Shown here piece by piece: positions 7,318 through 14,954 of a stretch of 64,000 bases of DNA. The notes under the pieces were generated by a model. It worked only from the letters and a program-made list of their open reading frames with translations, was not told the DNA's origin and did not search any database. Source of the DNA: Curvibacter sp. GWA2_64_110. Lineage in GTDB: Bacteria > Pseudomonadota > Gammaproteobacteria > Burkholderiales > Burkholderiaceae_C. Every line of letters starts with the position of its first letter. Positions within the stretch are counted from its first letter, which is position 1. The translations under genes were made by a program, and so were the position numbers. The stretch covers positions 62,001-126,000 of the forward strand of contig MGPC01000018.1 of the NCBI GenBank assembly GCA_001797315.1, in the 5' to 3' direction.

Positions 7318-9201
7318 ATGCAACACCTCGCTGCCCTGCCCTGGTTGCCCGACGCACCAGACGATTTCCGCGCCCGGTGCAAAAGCATGGCGAACGGCGA
7401 GGATGCACGCTTCCTGGCCACGCACGCACTGGATCTGACACAGCTGGGGCAGTTGGCCCGTGCCATGCAGCGCTTGGACACGTTGGTACCACTCACACCA
7501 TTCAAACTGGCTGTGCTGAGCAGCACCACCGTCGATTTCCTGCTCCCGCCCCTCATTGCAAGCGGTGCACGCCATGGCTTTGCCATGGAAGTATTCGGCC
7601 CGCCCTATGGTCAGGTGATGCAGCAGGCACTGGACCCGACCTCCGAAGTGAACCGGTTCGAGGCCGATGCGGTGCTGCTGTACCTCGATCACCGCTTTTT
7701 CCCCCGCCCCCAGGAGTTGGGCAGCGCGACAGCGATGCAGGCGGCCGTTGAGCAGGCCATACATCAGACCAACAGTCTTCGCAGTGCATTGCGGCGGACT
7801 GGTGCCTCCGTCATCGTGACCACGCTGGCGCCGCCTTCCTGCCCGCTGTTTGGCCATCTGGACGCCAGGGTTGCCGGAACGGAACGCGCCTTCGCGCAGG
7901 CCTACAACGCCGCCTTGATTCAATCGCTGGAGCACACGCCTGATGTCCTGCTGGATGTGGCGTCCCTGGCCGAGGCGGTAGGTCTCGCGGCCTGGCATGA
8001 TGCCCCGCAGTGGCTGCTGGCCAAGATACCGTTCAGCATGGATTGCGTCCCGCTGTTCGCCGATCATGTCGCCCGCGTCGTCGCCAGCCTGCGGGGCAAG
8101 GCACGCAAGTGTCTGGTGCTGGATCTGGACAATACCGTCTGGGGTGGCGTCGTCGGAGACGACGGCATTGACGGCATCGAAATCGGCAACGGATCAGCAA
8201 CGGGCGAGGCCCATCTCGAATTGCAACGCTCGGCTCTGGCCTTGAGGCAGCGCGGCATCGTGCTGGCCGTCAGCTCCAAAAACAATGACGATACTGCGCG
8301 CAAACCTTTTCGCGAGCATCCGGACATGCTGCTGCGGGAAGAACACATCGCCGTCTTTCAGGCCAACTGGCAGGACAAGGCCAGCAATCTGGTGGCAATA
8401 GCGAAAACGCTGAACATCGGCCTCGATGCCCTCGTGTTTCTGGATGACAACCCGGCCGAGCGGGCCTTGGTACGCCAGACCCTGCCCCAGGTCGCCGTGC
8501 CCGAACTCCCCAAGGATCCTGCCTTTTTCCCGCACATGCTGCTGCACGCCGGCTATTTCGAGGCCTTGGCCTTTTCGGAAGAAGACCGTCTGCGGGCTGG
8601 CCAATACCAGGCCAATGGCATTCGCGCCGCCCTGGAACAGGCCTCAGCGGATCTGCCGACCTATCTGCGGTCTCTCCAGATGGTCATCCATTTCGCACCA
8701 TTCAATGCCATGGGACGGGCGCGTATTGCCCAACTCATCAACAAGTCGAACCAGTTCAACCTGACGACTCGCCGCTATTCGGAAGCCGACGTAGAGGCCA
8801 TGCAAAATGACCCGACGCTCTTCACATTGCAGGTGCGACTGACAGACAAGTTCGGCGACAACGGCATGATCAGTGTCATCATCTGCCGCCCCCTGGACGG
8901 CAATTGGCAGATTGACACATGGCTGATGAGCTGCCGCGTTCTGAAACGAAGCGTCGAACTGGCCGTTCTCAACGAGATCATGGCAGCCGCTCAGGCAAAC
9001 GGCATCCAGAAGGTTCTCGGCATCTACAGACCAACCGACAAGAACGAACTCGTCCGTGATCATTACAGGGATCTGGGCTTCACCTGCATCCGCACCGCTG
9101 ATGACGGCAGCTCTGAATGGGTCCTGGATGTTGGCAGCTATCGGCCGCATGATCTGCCCATGGCGGTTGAACGCGCCGCGTCTTGCGGAATGGCCACTTG
9201 A
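7318..9201 (+). CDS. FkbH-like HAD-IIIC family protein
   Basis: The protein has 627 residues in three parts: an N-terminal SGNH-like region (about 60-250), a HAD-IIIC domain with CLVLDLDNTVWGG (265-277), SSKNN (319-323) and VFLDDNPAER, and a C-terminal GNAT-like region. FkbH proteins typically convert 1,3-bisphosphoglycerate into a glyceryl-carrier-protein thioester. The preceding carrier-protein gene fits this. The position that I recall as Cys in the usual CSKN motif is Ser319 here, so the intermediate or substrate might differ. The start is 19 bases after the carrier-protein stop, and the gene overlaps the next one (TGATG). I infer that it loads the carrier protein. Confidence 0.8.
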   Translation: MQHLAALPWLPDAPDDFRARCKSMANGEDARFLATHALDLTQLGQLARAMQRLDTLVPLTPFKLAVLSSTTVDFLLPPLIASGARHGFAMEVFGPPYGQVMQQALDPTSEVNRFEADAVLLYLDHRFFPRPQELGSATAMQAAVEQAIHQTNSLRSALRRTGASVIVTTLAPPSCPLFGHLDARVAGTERAFAQAYNAALIQSLEHTPDVLLDVASLAEAVGLAAWHDAPQWLLAKIPFSMDCVPLFADHVARVVASLRGKARKCLVLDLDNTVWGGVVGDDGIDGIEIGNGSATGEAHLELQRSALALRQRGIVLAVSSKNNDDTARKPFREHPDMLLREEHIAVFQANWQDKASNLVAIAKTLNIGLDALVFLDDNPAERALVRQTLPQVAVPELPKDPAFFPHMLLHAGYFEALAFSEEDRLRAGQYQANGIRAALEQASADLPTYLRSLQMVIHFAPFNAMGRARIAQLINKSNQFNLTTRRYSEADVEAMQNDPTLFTLQVRLTDKFGDNGMISVIICRPLDGNWQIDTWLMSCRVLKRSVELAVLNEIMAAAQANGIQKVLGIYRPTDKNELVRDHYRDLGFTCIRTADDGSSEWVLDVGSYRPHDLPMAVERAASCGMAT

Positions 9202-10643
9202 TGCCGAACGCCCTTGCCATCCGCCGCTTCACGCCTGCCGATCAACTGGCATTCGCCCGTCTGTCGGGCGACACCAATCCGATTCACCTCGACCCCATCG
9301 CGGCCCGCCGTACGGTTGCAGGACAGTGCATCGTGCACGGCATGCACAGCCTTCTCTGGGCGTTGAACGTACTGGCCCGTGCATCGGTGACAGCAAGCCG
9401 GTTGAACGTACGCTTTCTGAAACCTGTCTTCCTGGATGAGGAAGTTTCTTGCATCTGGGATGACCAGGCCGGCAAGCTGGTCCTGACCGTCGATGGCACC
9501 AAGGTCATCGACATCACCCTGGGGACAGGCCCCGTCTCTGTCCGTGATCTGATTCCTCCTGCACCTGCGCCTGCACGAAACCAGCCGGCTCAACGCACGT
9601 TCGATGATTGCGCCCGGCTGCTCCCCCTGCCTTTTGAATTGCATGGCAACGCGGACATCGCGACAGAGCTGTTCCCTGACGCCGTTCAAGCTTATGGCCC
9701 AACGGCCATCCACGAAATTGCAGCGCTGTCCTATGTGGTCGGCATGGAGTTGCCGGGGATGAATTCCCTGTTTGCCGGCCTGCATCTTGAAATCAGGCCC
9801 GCTCCGGACCAGGCAACCTCCTTTGCGACCCTCGACAGCGACGAGCGCTTCAATCGCTTGCGGATCGGGGTGACCGGTCGCGCCTTGCAAGGAGAGATTG
9901 AAGCCTTCTACCGTCCGCCCCCCAGGCGCATGCCTCCATTTGCAGACCTGGCCCCGCGGGTTCGAGTGGGCGAATTCCAGGGTGTCTGCGCACTGATCAT
10001 CGGCGGTTCGCGCGGTTTGGGCGAAGTCACCGCCAAGCTGATCGCGGCGGGCGGGGGCACGGTCATCATGACCTACAGTACAGGCGCCGAAGAAGCACGG
10101 CAGGTCGCCGAAGATATCCAGCGGTCCGGCGGACAATGCAAGGTGTTGCCATTGACGGTCAGCGAGGCAACATCCCTCCCACCCGGCCTGCCCGGCATCA
10201 ACCAGCTGTATTACTTCGCCACGCCGAAAATCTTCGGCAAACGTACGTCCCGGTTCGACGAGACGCTCTATCAGAAGTTTCTGGCGGTCTATGTCAGCGG
10301 CTTCGAATCCATCTGCAGGCAGCTCATCGCTTCCGGAAACCGATTTTCGGCACTCTATCCATCGAGCGTTGCCATCGAGCAGCCGCTGCCTGAGCTGGCT
10401 GAATATGCCAAGGCCAAGGCCGAAGGCGAGGCCCTCTGCATGCGTCTGAATGCCGCCCGGTCGCAACTTGAAATACTGATGCACCGCCTGCCACGCACGG
10501 CGACCGACCAGACACAGGCTTTATTGCAGACACCGGCTTCCGACCCGGTTGAAGTGATGCTGCCGTTGATCCGCAGAATGGCAGACCTCGGCCATACCAC
10601 TGGCACCACGCTTCCCAAGAAACTCGGCCCCCATGCTGTTTAA
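9201..10643 (+). CDS. Double-hotdog (MaoC-like) and short-chain dehydrogenase fusion
   Basis: The protein has 480 residues from the ATG overlapping the fkbH-like stop. Residues 1-115 are a MaoC-type hotdog domain with SGDTNPIHLD (22-31), the hydratase-type motif with Asp and His. Residues 130-240 look like a second hotdog domain. Residues 258-480 are an SDR domain with LIIGGSRGLG (265-274), SS at 388-389 and YAKAK (Y402, K406) of the YxxxK motif. This suggests one polypeptide able to hydrate or dehydrate and to reduce a carrier-bound acyl group. The natural substrate cannot be read from sequence. It sits between carrier-loading and acyl-transfer genes with overlaps on both sides. Confidence 0.75.
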   Translation: MPNALAIRRFTPADQLAFARLSGDTNPIHLDPIAARRTVAGQCIVHGMHSLLWALNVLARASVTASRLNVRFLKPVFLDEEVSCIWDDQAGKLVLTVDGTKVIDITLGTGPVSVRDLIPPAPAPARNQPAQRTFDDCARLLPLPFELHGNADIATELFPDAVQAYGPTAIHEIAALSYVVGMELPGMNSLFAGLHLEIRPAPDQATSFATLDSDERFNRLRIGVTGRALQGEIEAFYRPPPRRMPPFADLAPRVRVGEFQGVCALIIGGSRGLGEVTAKLIAAGGGTVIMTYSTGAEEARQVAEDIQRSGGQCKVLPLTVSEATSLPPGLPGINQLYYFATPKIFGKRTSRFDETLYQKFLAVYVSGFESICRQLIASGNRFSALYPSSVAIEQPLPELAEYAKAKAEGEALCMRLNAARSQLEILMHRLPRTATDQTQALLQTPASDPVEVMLPLIRRMADLGHTTGTTLPKKLGPHAV

Positions 10644-12063
10644 CGACTACTATTTCATTTTCTGGTTCCTGCCCATCACCCTGCTGCTGTACCACGCAGC
10701 GCTTGGATGGGGACGCATCACACTGGCCAAGTGGGTTCTACTGGCCTCATCGCTGCTCTTCTACAGTTTGTGGAAACTTGCATTTCTCCCGCAATTCCTG
10801 ATTTCCATCTTCTGCAACTACCTCATCGGCGCACGCCTGCAGGCGCGGCCTGTCGCCAGTTCGGCCCTGCGTACCCATGGCGAACTGGCGCTCGTCTGGC
10901 TGGGCATGGCTGGCAACCTGGCCTTCCTTTTCTATTACAAGTACCTGACCTTCTTTGCCAGCCAGTCGAACCTGTTCCTGGGCACCGATTTCGTACTGAC
11001 CAAGATCGTGATGCCGCTGGGCATCAGTTTCTTCACCTTCATGCAGATGTCGTATCTGTTCGAGTGCTACCAGGGCCGGGTGAAAGAGCGCACCAGCCTG
11101 CTGGATTACACGCAGTTCATCACCTTCTTCCCTCACCTGATTGCCGGCCCCATCATCCTGCACAAGGAATTGATACCGCAGTTCAATGACCGGGGCCGCA
11201 TGCGCACCATGTCGAGCAATATCGCTCTGGGTCTGTTCCTGTTCGCCCTCGGCCTGTTCAAGAAAGTGGTGATCGCCGACAGCTTGGCCGAGAATGCCGC
11301 GCTGCCTTTCGACCAGCGCGCTTATGACGGCGTGCGGGTCTGGATCGGCGTGCTGAGTTACACGCTGCAGCTGTACTTCGATTTCTCCGGCTACATGGAC
11401 ATGGCCATGGGCATCGCCCGCATGTTCAATTTCGATCTGCCCATCAACTTCGACAGCCCGTTCCGCGCGACGAACATCAGCGCCTTCTGGCGTCGCTGGC
11501 ACATCACCATGACCCGCTTCTTCATGAGCTACATCTTCATGCCGCTGGCCATGCGCGCGGCGCGCCGCCATGCCGATGCACCGCCCGGCAAACGGCGCAA
11601 GTTCATCGAGGCCACGGCGGTGCCGATTCTGCTGACCTTCCTGCTGGCCGGCATCTGGCATGGTGCGGGCTGGACTTTCGTCGTGTTTGGCCTATGGCAC
11701 GGCTGTGGTCTTGTCATCCACCGCCGGTGGGAAATGTCTGGCCGCAAAATGTCAACCCCGGCGGCCTGGCTGTTGACTTTCCTCTTTGTGGTGATCGGAT
11801 TCGTTTTTTTCCGTTCCCCCAACATGGAGGTGGCCGGCAAGGTGCTGGGCGGCATGTTCACCATATCGGGCGACCCCGGCGAATGGCGACGGGTGCTCTT
11901 GATCTGCGTGGCACTGGCCTTGGCATTGCTGCCGAAAAACAGCCAGGCTTTGGCAAAAGCCTTCCAGCCCACATGGCGCACCTTCGGCTGGACCATGGCC
12001 GCCATCGTGACGTCGCTCGCATTGATCAACCGGCAAGCCGCCTTCCTGTACTGGCAGTTCTGA
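10633..12063 (+). CDS. MBOAT family membrane-bound O-acyltransferase (AlgI-like)
   Basis: The 476-residue multi-pass membrane protein carries FWRRWHITMTRF and AGIWHGAGWTFVVFGLWHG, the two MBOAT signatures, with the invariant His in WHG. AlgI-type MBOATs pass an acyl group from a cytoplasmic donor across the inner membrane for O-acylation of a surface polymer. Here the likely donor is the cluster's carrier protein. The start overlaps the preceding gene by 11 bases, and the following SGNH-like gene begins two bases after the stop. This is the same pairing as AlgI with AlgJ/AlgX. Confidence 0.88.
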   Translation: MLFNDYYFIFWFLPITLLLYHAALGWGRITLAKWVLLASSLLFYSLWKLAFLPQFLISIFCNYLIGARLQARPVASSALRTHGELALVWLGMAGNLAFLFYYKYLTFFASQSNLFLGTDFVLTKIVMPLGISFFTFMQMSYLFECYQGRVKERTSLLDYTQFITFFPHLIAGPIILHKELIPQFNDRGRMRTMSSNIALGLFLFALGLFKKVVIADSLAENAALPFDQRAYDGVRVWIGVLSYTLQLYFDFSGYMDMAMGIARMFNFDLPINFDSPFRATNISAFWRRWHITMTRFFMSYIFMPLAMRAARRHADAPPGKRRKFIEATAVPILLTFLLAGIWHGAGWTFVVFGLWHGCGLVIHRRWEMSGRKMSTPAAWLLTFLFVVIGFVFFRSPNMEVAGKVLGGMFTISGDPGEWRRVLLICVALALALLPKNSQALAKAFQPTWRTFGWTMAAIVTSLALINRQAAFLYWQF

Positions 12064-12064
12064 C

Positions 12065-13471
12065 ATGACGGACACACGCAAATCGGCCATTTGGGCCTGG
12101 GGAGTGGCAGGCGCCACAGTTGCCTTCCTGCTGCTGAACTTCTTCGTCTGGTTTTACAACCTGAACCTGCTCTTCATGCCGTATCCCAACTGCGGCGATC
12201 TGGCCCGCATCGGCATGGCCCCGGAGATCGGTCAGTGCCGCGAAGAAAAACGCACCTTGCCCAGGCTTCTGGTGAATCCGTCACCACAACAGCCGTCGAC
12301 CTTTCCCATCCTGAGTTTTGGTGACTCGATATCACGTGGCCGGGGCGGTGGTGAAAACAACTACTGGCAGGACTTCGTTGCCACCCGCGCCGGCCTCGAC
12401 ATCACGTGGGTCTCGGAGATAGATGACAACAACTACCCGCAGGACATCATGCGCCTGCGCAACAGCGGCTACCTGAAGAAGCTCGGCGTCAAGTATCTGG
12501 TGGTACAAGCCGCCGAGCGTGCTGTGGTCACGCGGTTTACACGGAACATCAATTGGGATGAAACCATGCCACTGCCTGAACTGGAAGCACGGCTCCATCG
12601 CCTGTCCGGAATGCTGTTTACCGACGAACGCCACATCCAGGCATGGGAAGGGCAGAAACTGGGACGCTTTCACGGCAATGCAGAACTGGAAGCACGTGCC
12701 ATGCTTACCCAGTTCATATTCGCCCATGCCGGACAGCTGATTCTGGGTATCGACACTGTTTATGAACATGTGGCAAAACTCGCTCCCGAGACGCTATGCC
12801 TGAAGCGCTGGCAAAACGCGCCCGGGGTCGGTGATCCAGTTTTCCTGTGTGGCACCCGGCCTGTCCTCAACACTTTCAAGTCGATCTTCAGCGGGTCGAG
12901 GCAGGCAAATGAATTGCATCCGGAAGCTCAGATCAGTTTTCTGGCTGATGGCTTCCGAACTCCCATTCCTGCTGCAATCAATAACAACTACAAATGGCTG
13001 AAGCGGCAACTGAGCAACCAATTCGGAACAGACAAGTATTCGGAGGCCGCCCAGCGTTGGGAACTGAACCGGCCCATGTTCAGTGGTCCATATGAAACAA
13101 CCCTGATGTTTCACCTGGGTGACTACAAGATCAATCGCAAAAACAGAGACGACAAGCCGATCCGGAAGATGCATGACAACCTGAACCGGTTGGCGGACCT
13201 CCTGGCACAGGATGGCATCAGGCTCTATTTCATGCCGACGCCGAACAAGCTGACGGTTTACCAGGATTATCTGGTCGAGCCGATTGAAACGAAGAGCACG
13301 TTCTTCCCACGCCTGCGTGAGCTGGGCGGCAAGCGCTACGTCTTCATCGACACGGAAAGAGTGATCCGCGACATGGTGGCGGGAGGTGAGAAAGACATGT
13401 ACTTCATCGATGACACCCACTGGTCAAACAAGGCGTTGCCGGCCATTGCCCAGTTGTTTGAATTCAACTAG
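12065..13471 (+). CDS. Membrane-anchored SGNH hydrolase-like acyltransferase partner (AlgJ/AlgX-like)
   Basis: The protein has 468 residues. A single hydrophobic segment (about 9-31) near the N-terminus anchors or exports it. SFGDSIS (84-90) gives the SGNH Ser block, and DDTHWSNKA (449-457) gives the Asp-x-x-His block; these match the AlgJ/AlgX and DHHW-type layout. Such proteins act in the periplasm, taking an acyl group delivered by the MBOAT partner and placing it on a polysaccharide hydroxyl. It is the last gene of the cluster. The middle (about 190-330) has no motif that I recognise. Confidence 0.78.
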   Translation: MTDTRKSAIWAWGVAGATVAFLLLNFFVWFYNLNLLFMPYPNCGDLARIGMAPEIGQCREEKRTLPRLLVNPSPQQPSTFPILSFGDSISRGRGGGENNYWQDFVATRAGLDITWVSEIDDNNYPQDIMRLRNSGYLKKLGVKYLVVQAAERAVVTRFTRNINWDETMPLPELEARLHRLSGMLFTDERHIQAWEGQKLGRFHGNAELEARAMLTQFIFAHAGQLILGIDTVYEHVAKLAPETLCLKRWQNAPGVGDPVFLCGTRPVLNTFKSIFSGSRQANELHPEAQISFLADGFRTPIPAAINNNYKWLKRQLSNQFGTDKYSEAAQRWELNRPMFSGPYETTLMFHLGDYKINRKNRDDKPIRKMHDNLNRLADLLAQDGIRLYFMPTPNKLTVYQDYLVEPIETKSTFFPRLRELGGKRYVFIDTERVIRDMVAGGEKDMYFIDDTHWSNKALPAIAQLFEFN

Positions 13472-13552
13472 CCGCGGGCGACCGGGTGGATCACATGCGC
13501 GGCTGACACCCGAATGCTTCACGCCGCAGCAAATTCGCGGCATATTTGCGTC

Positions 13553-14359
13553 ATGCGACAAGCTCCCCCCTCCGTCGTTGCAACGAGCGAACTGCTGCCC
13601 CAGGTTGTGCGCATCGCCCATGAAGCGGGCGCCGCCATCATGGACATCTACAGCGCCATGCCGGCAACGGGTCATCAGATCATTCGCAAAGAAGACGGCA
13701 GCCCGCTGACACAGGCTGACCTGGCCGCGCATCAAGTGATCGCCCGGGCGCTAGCCCGTCTGACGCCAGATATTCCAGTCGTGTCGGAAGAAGACAGCGC
13801 CTCGCAGGCGCACCGTCAGCCCCGAGGACGCTTCTGGCTGGTGGACCCATTGGACGGCACCAAGGAGTTTCTGGCGCGCAATGGCGAGTTCACGGTCAAC
13901 ATCGCCTTGGTGCAAGACGGTGTGGCCGTGCTCGGCGTGGTGGTGGCACCGGCGCTGGGGCTGGCCTACTGGGGCGCGGCCGATCTGGGCGCCTTTCGCC
14001 AAAGCCGTCGAGGGACCGAAGCCATCCGCGTCGCGTCCGGACAGGAGCGATCCGGCTGCCCGCTGCGGGTGCTGGCCAGCAAGAGCCACATGAACGCCGA
14101 GACGCAGGATTTTCTGCGCCGGCTGGGGCCGCACGAACTGATACAGAGCGGCAGTTCGCTGAAGTTCTGCCGCCTTGCCGAAGGCAGCGCCGACCTCTAC
14201 CCGCGCCTCGGTTCGACCTGCGAATGGGATACCGCCGCCGGACAGGCGGTTCTGGAAGCGGCCGGGGGCCGGGTCTCACAGCTCGACGGTGCACCCCTGC
14301 GTTACGGCAAGCCGGACGTTGTCAATCCGCATTTCATTGCCACCACCGTGCCGCAGTGA
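13553..14359 (+). CDS. cysQ: 3'(2'),5'-bisphosphate nucleotidase CysQ
   Basis: The protein has 268 residues from the ATG at 13553; an upstream ATG at 13514 would add a stretch unlike the family. EED (79-81) and WLVDPLDGTKEF (95-106) are the metal-binding motifs of the inositol-monophosphatase superfamily, and the KEF variant is typical of CysQ. Near the C-terminus, CEWDTAAGQAVLEAAGG supplies the last metal-ligand motif. CysQ removes the 3' phosphate from PAP formed in sulfate assimilation. It follows the polysaccharide cluster on the same strand with an 81-base gap and is probably independent of it. Confidence 0.92.
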   Translation: MRQAPPSVVATSELLPQVVRIAHEAGAAIMDIYSAMPATGHQIIRKEDGSPLTQADLAAHQVIARALARLTPDIPVVSEEDSASQAHRQPRGRFWLVDPLDGTKEFLARNGEFTVNIALVQDGVAVLGVVVAPALGLAYWGAADLGAFRQSRRGTEAIRVASGQERSGCPLRVLASKSHMNAETQDFLRRLGPHELIQSGSSLKFCRLAEGSADLYPRLGSTCEWDTAAGQAVLEAAGGRVSQLDGAPLRYGKPDVVNPHFIATTVPQ

Positions 14360-14454
14360 GCCGCCCGATGGCTCTAGCTACAACGACAATTGCCTGCTTT
14401 TCTGGCACTTATTGCCGCATTTGATGGCATGAGGCGCCCTATCATGGCCGGACT

Positions 14455-14901
14455 ATGAGAACCCTGACCTCCTCCCTGTTGCTGGCCCTGTCGCTGGCCG
14501 GTTGCGCCAAGATCAATGACGTCGGCATGCGGCTGATCTCCTCGTCCGCACCCGCACTGGCGGTGGTGAACGAGACCCTGCTGTCCGGCGAGGTGAAGCT
14601 CTTCACCGATCGCACCGGCACCGTGGCGCTGAACGCCGGCGGCGGTCTTCAATGCATGGGCAACATGCGCTACACCGCCAGCAAGAGCGGCGCGATCAAC
14701 CTGAAATGCAGTGACAACACCGAGGTCTCCCTGAGCTTCAATGCCCTGAGCGAAACCAGCGGCTTTGCCAGCGGCCTCGGCGCGCGCGGGCCGGCCAGCC
14801 TGACCTTCGGCCTGGAGCCCGCCAATGCGACCGCCTACCTGATCCTGCCGCCAGGCAAGCGCATCGTGACGACCGCCGAGGGCGCTTTGCGCCTGCAATG
14901 A
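14455..14901 (+). CDS. Hypothetical lipoprotein
   Basis: The protein has 148 residues. The N-terminus (MRTLTSSLLLALSLAGC) is a lipoprotein signal with lipobox LAGC, so Cys17 is the expected lipidation site. The rest is soluble, with a Gly-rich turn near residue 62 (NAGGGLQCMG) and alternating hydrophobic residues suggesting beta structure. I recognise no family. It is followed by a hairpin that can stop transcription of both converging genes. Confidence 0.6.
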   Translation: MRTLTSSLLLALSLAGCAKINDVGMRLISSSAPALAVVNETLLSGEVKLFTDRTGTVALNAGGGLQCMGNMRYTASKSGAINLKCSDNTEVSLSFNALSETSGFASGLGARGPASLTFGLEPANATAYLILPPGKRIVTTAEGALRLQ

Positions 14902-14904
14902 AAA

Positions 14905-14934
14905 AAGCCCGCCGACGCAAGGTCAGGCGGGCTT
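14905..14934 (-). terminator. Rho-independent terminator of rhlE (possibly bidirectional)
   Basis: A 9-bp perfect stem (AAGCCCGCC at 14905-14913 with GGCGGGCTT at 14926-14934) encloses a 12-base loop. On the - strand it is followed by six T residues, making a good terminator for rhlE. On the + strand the T tract is weak. Confidence 0.8.
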
Positions 14935-14954
14935 GTGTTCAGGCGTTGACCTGA

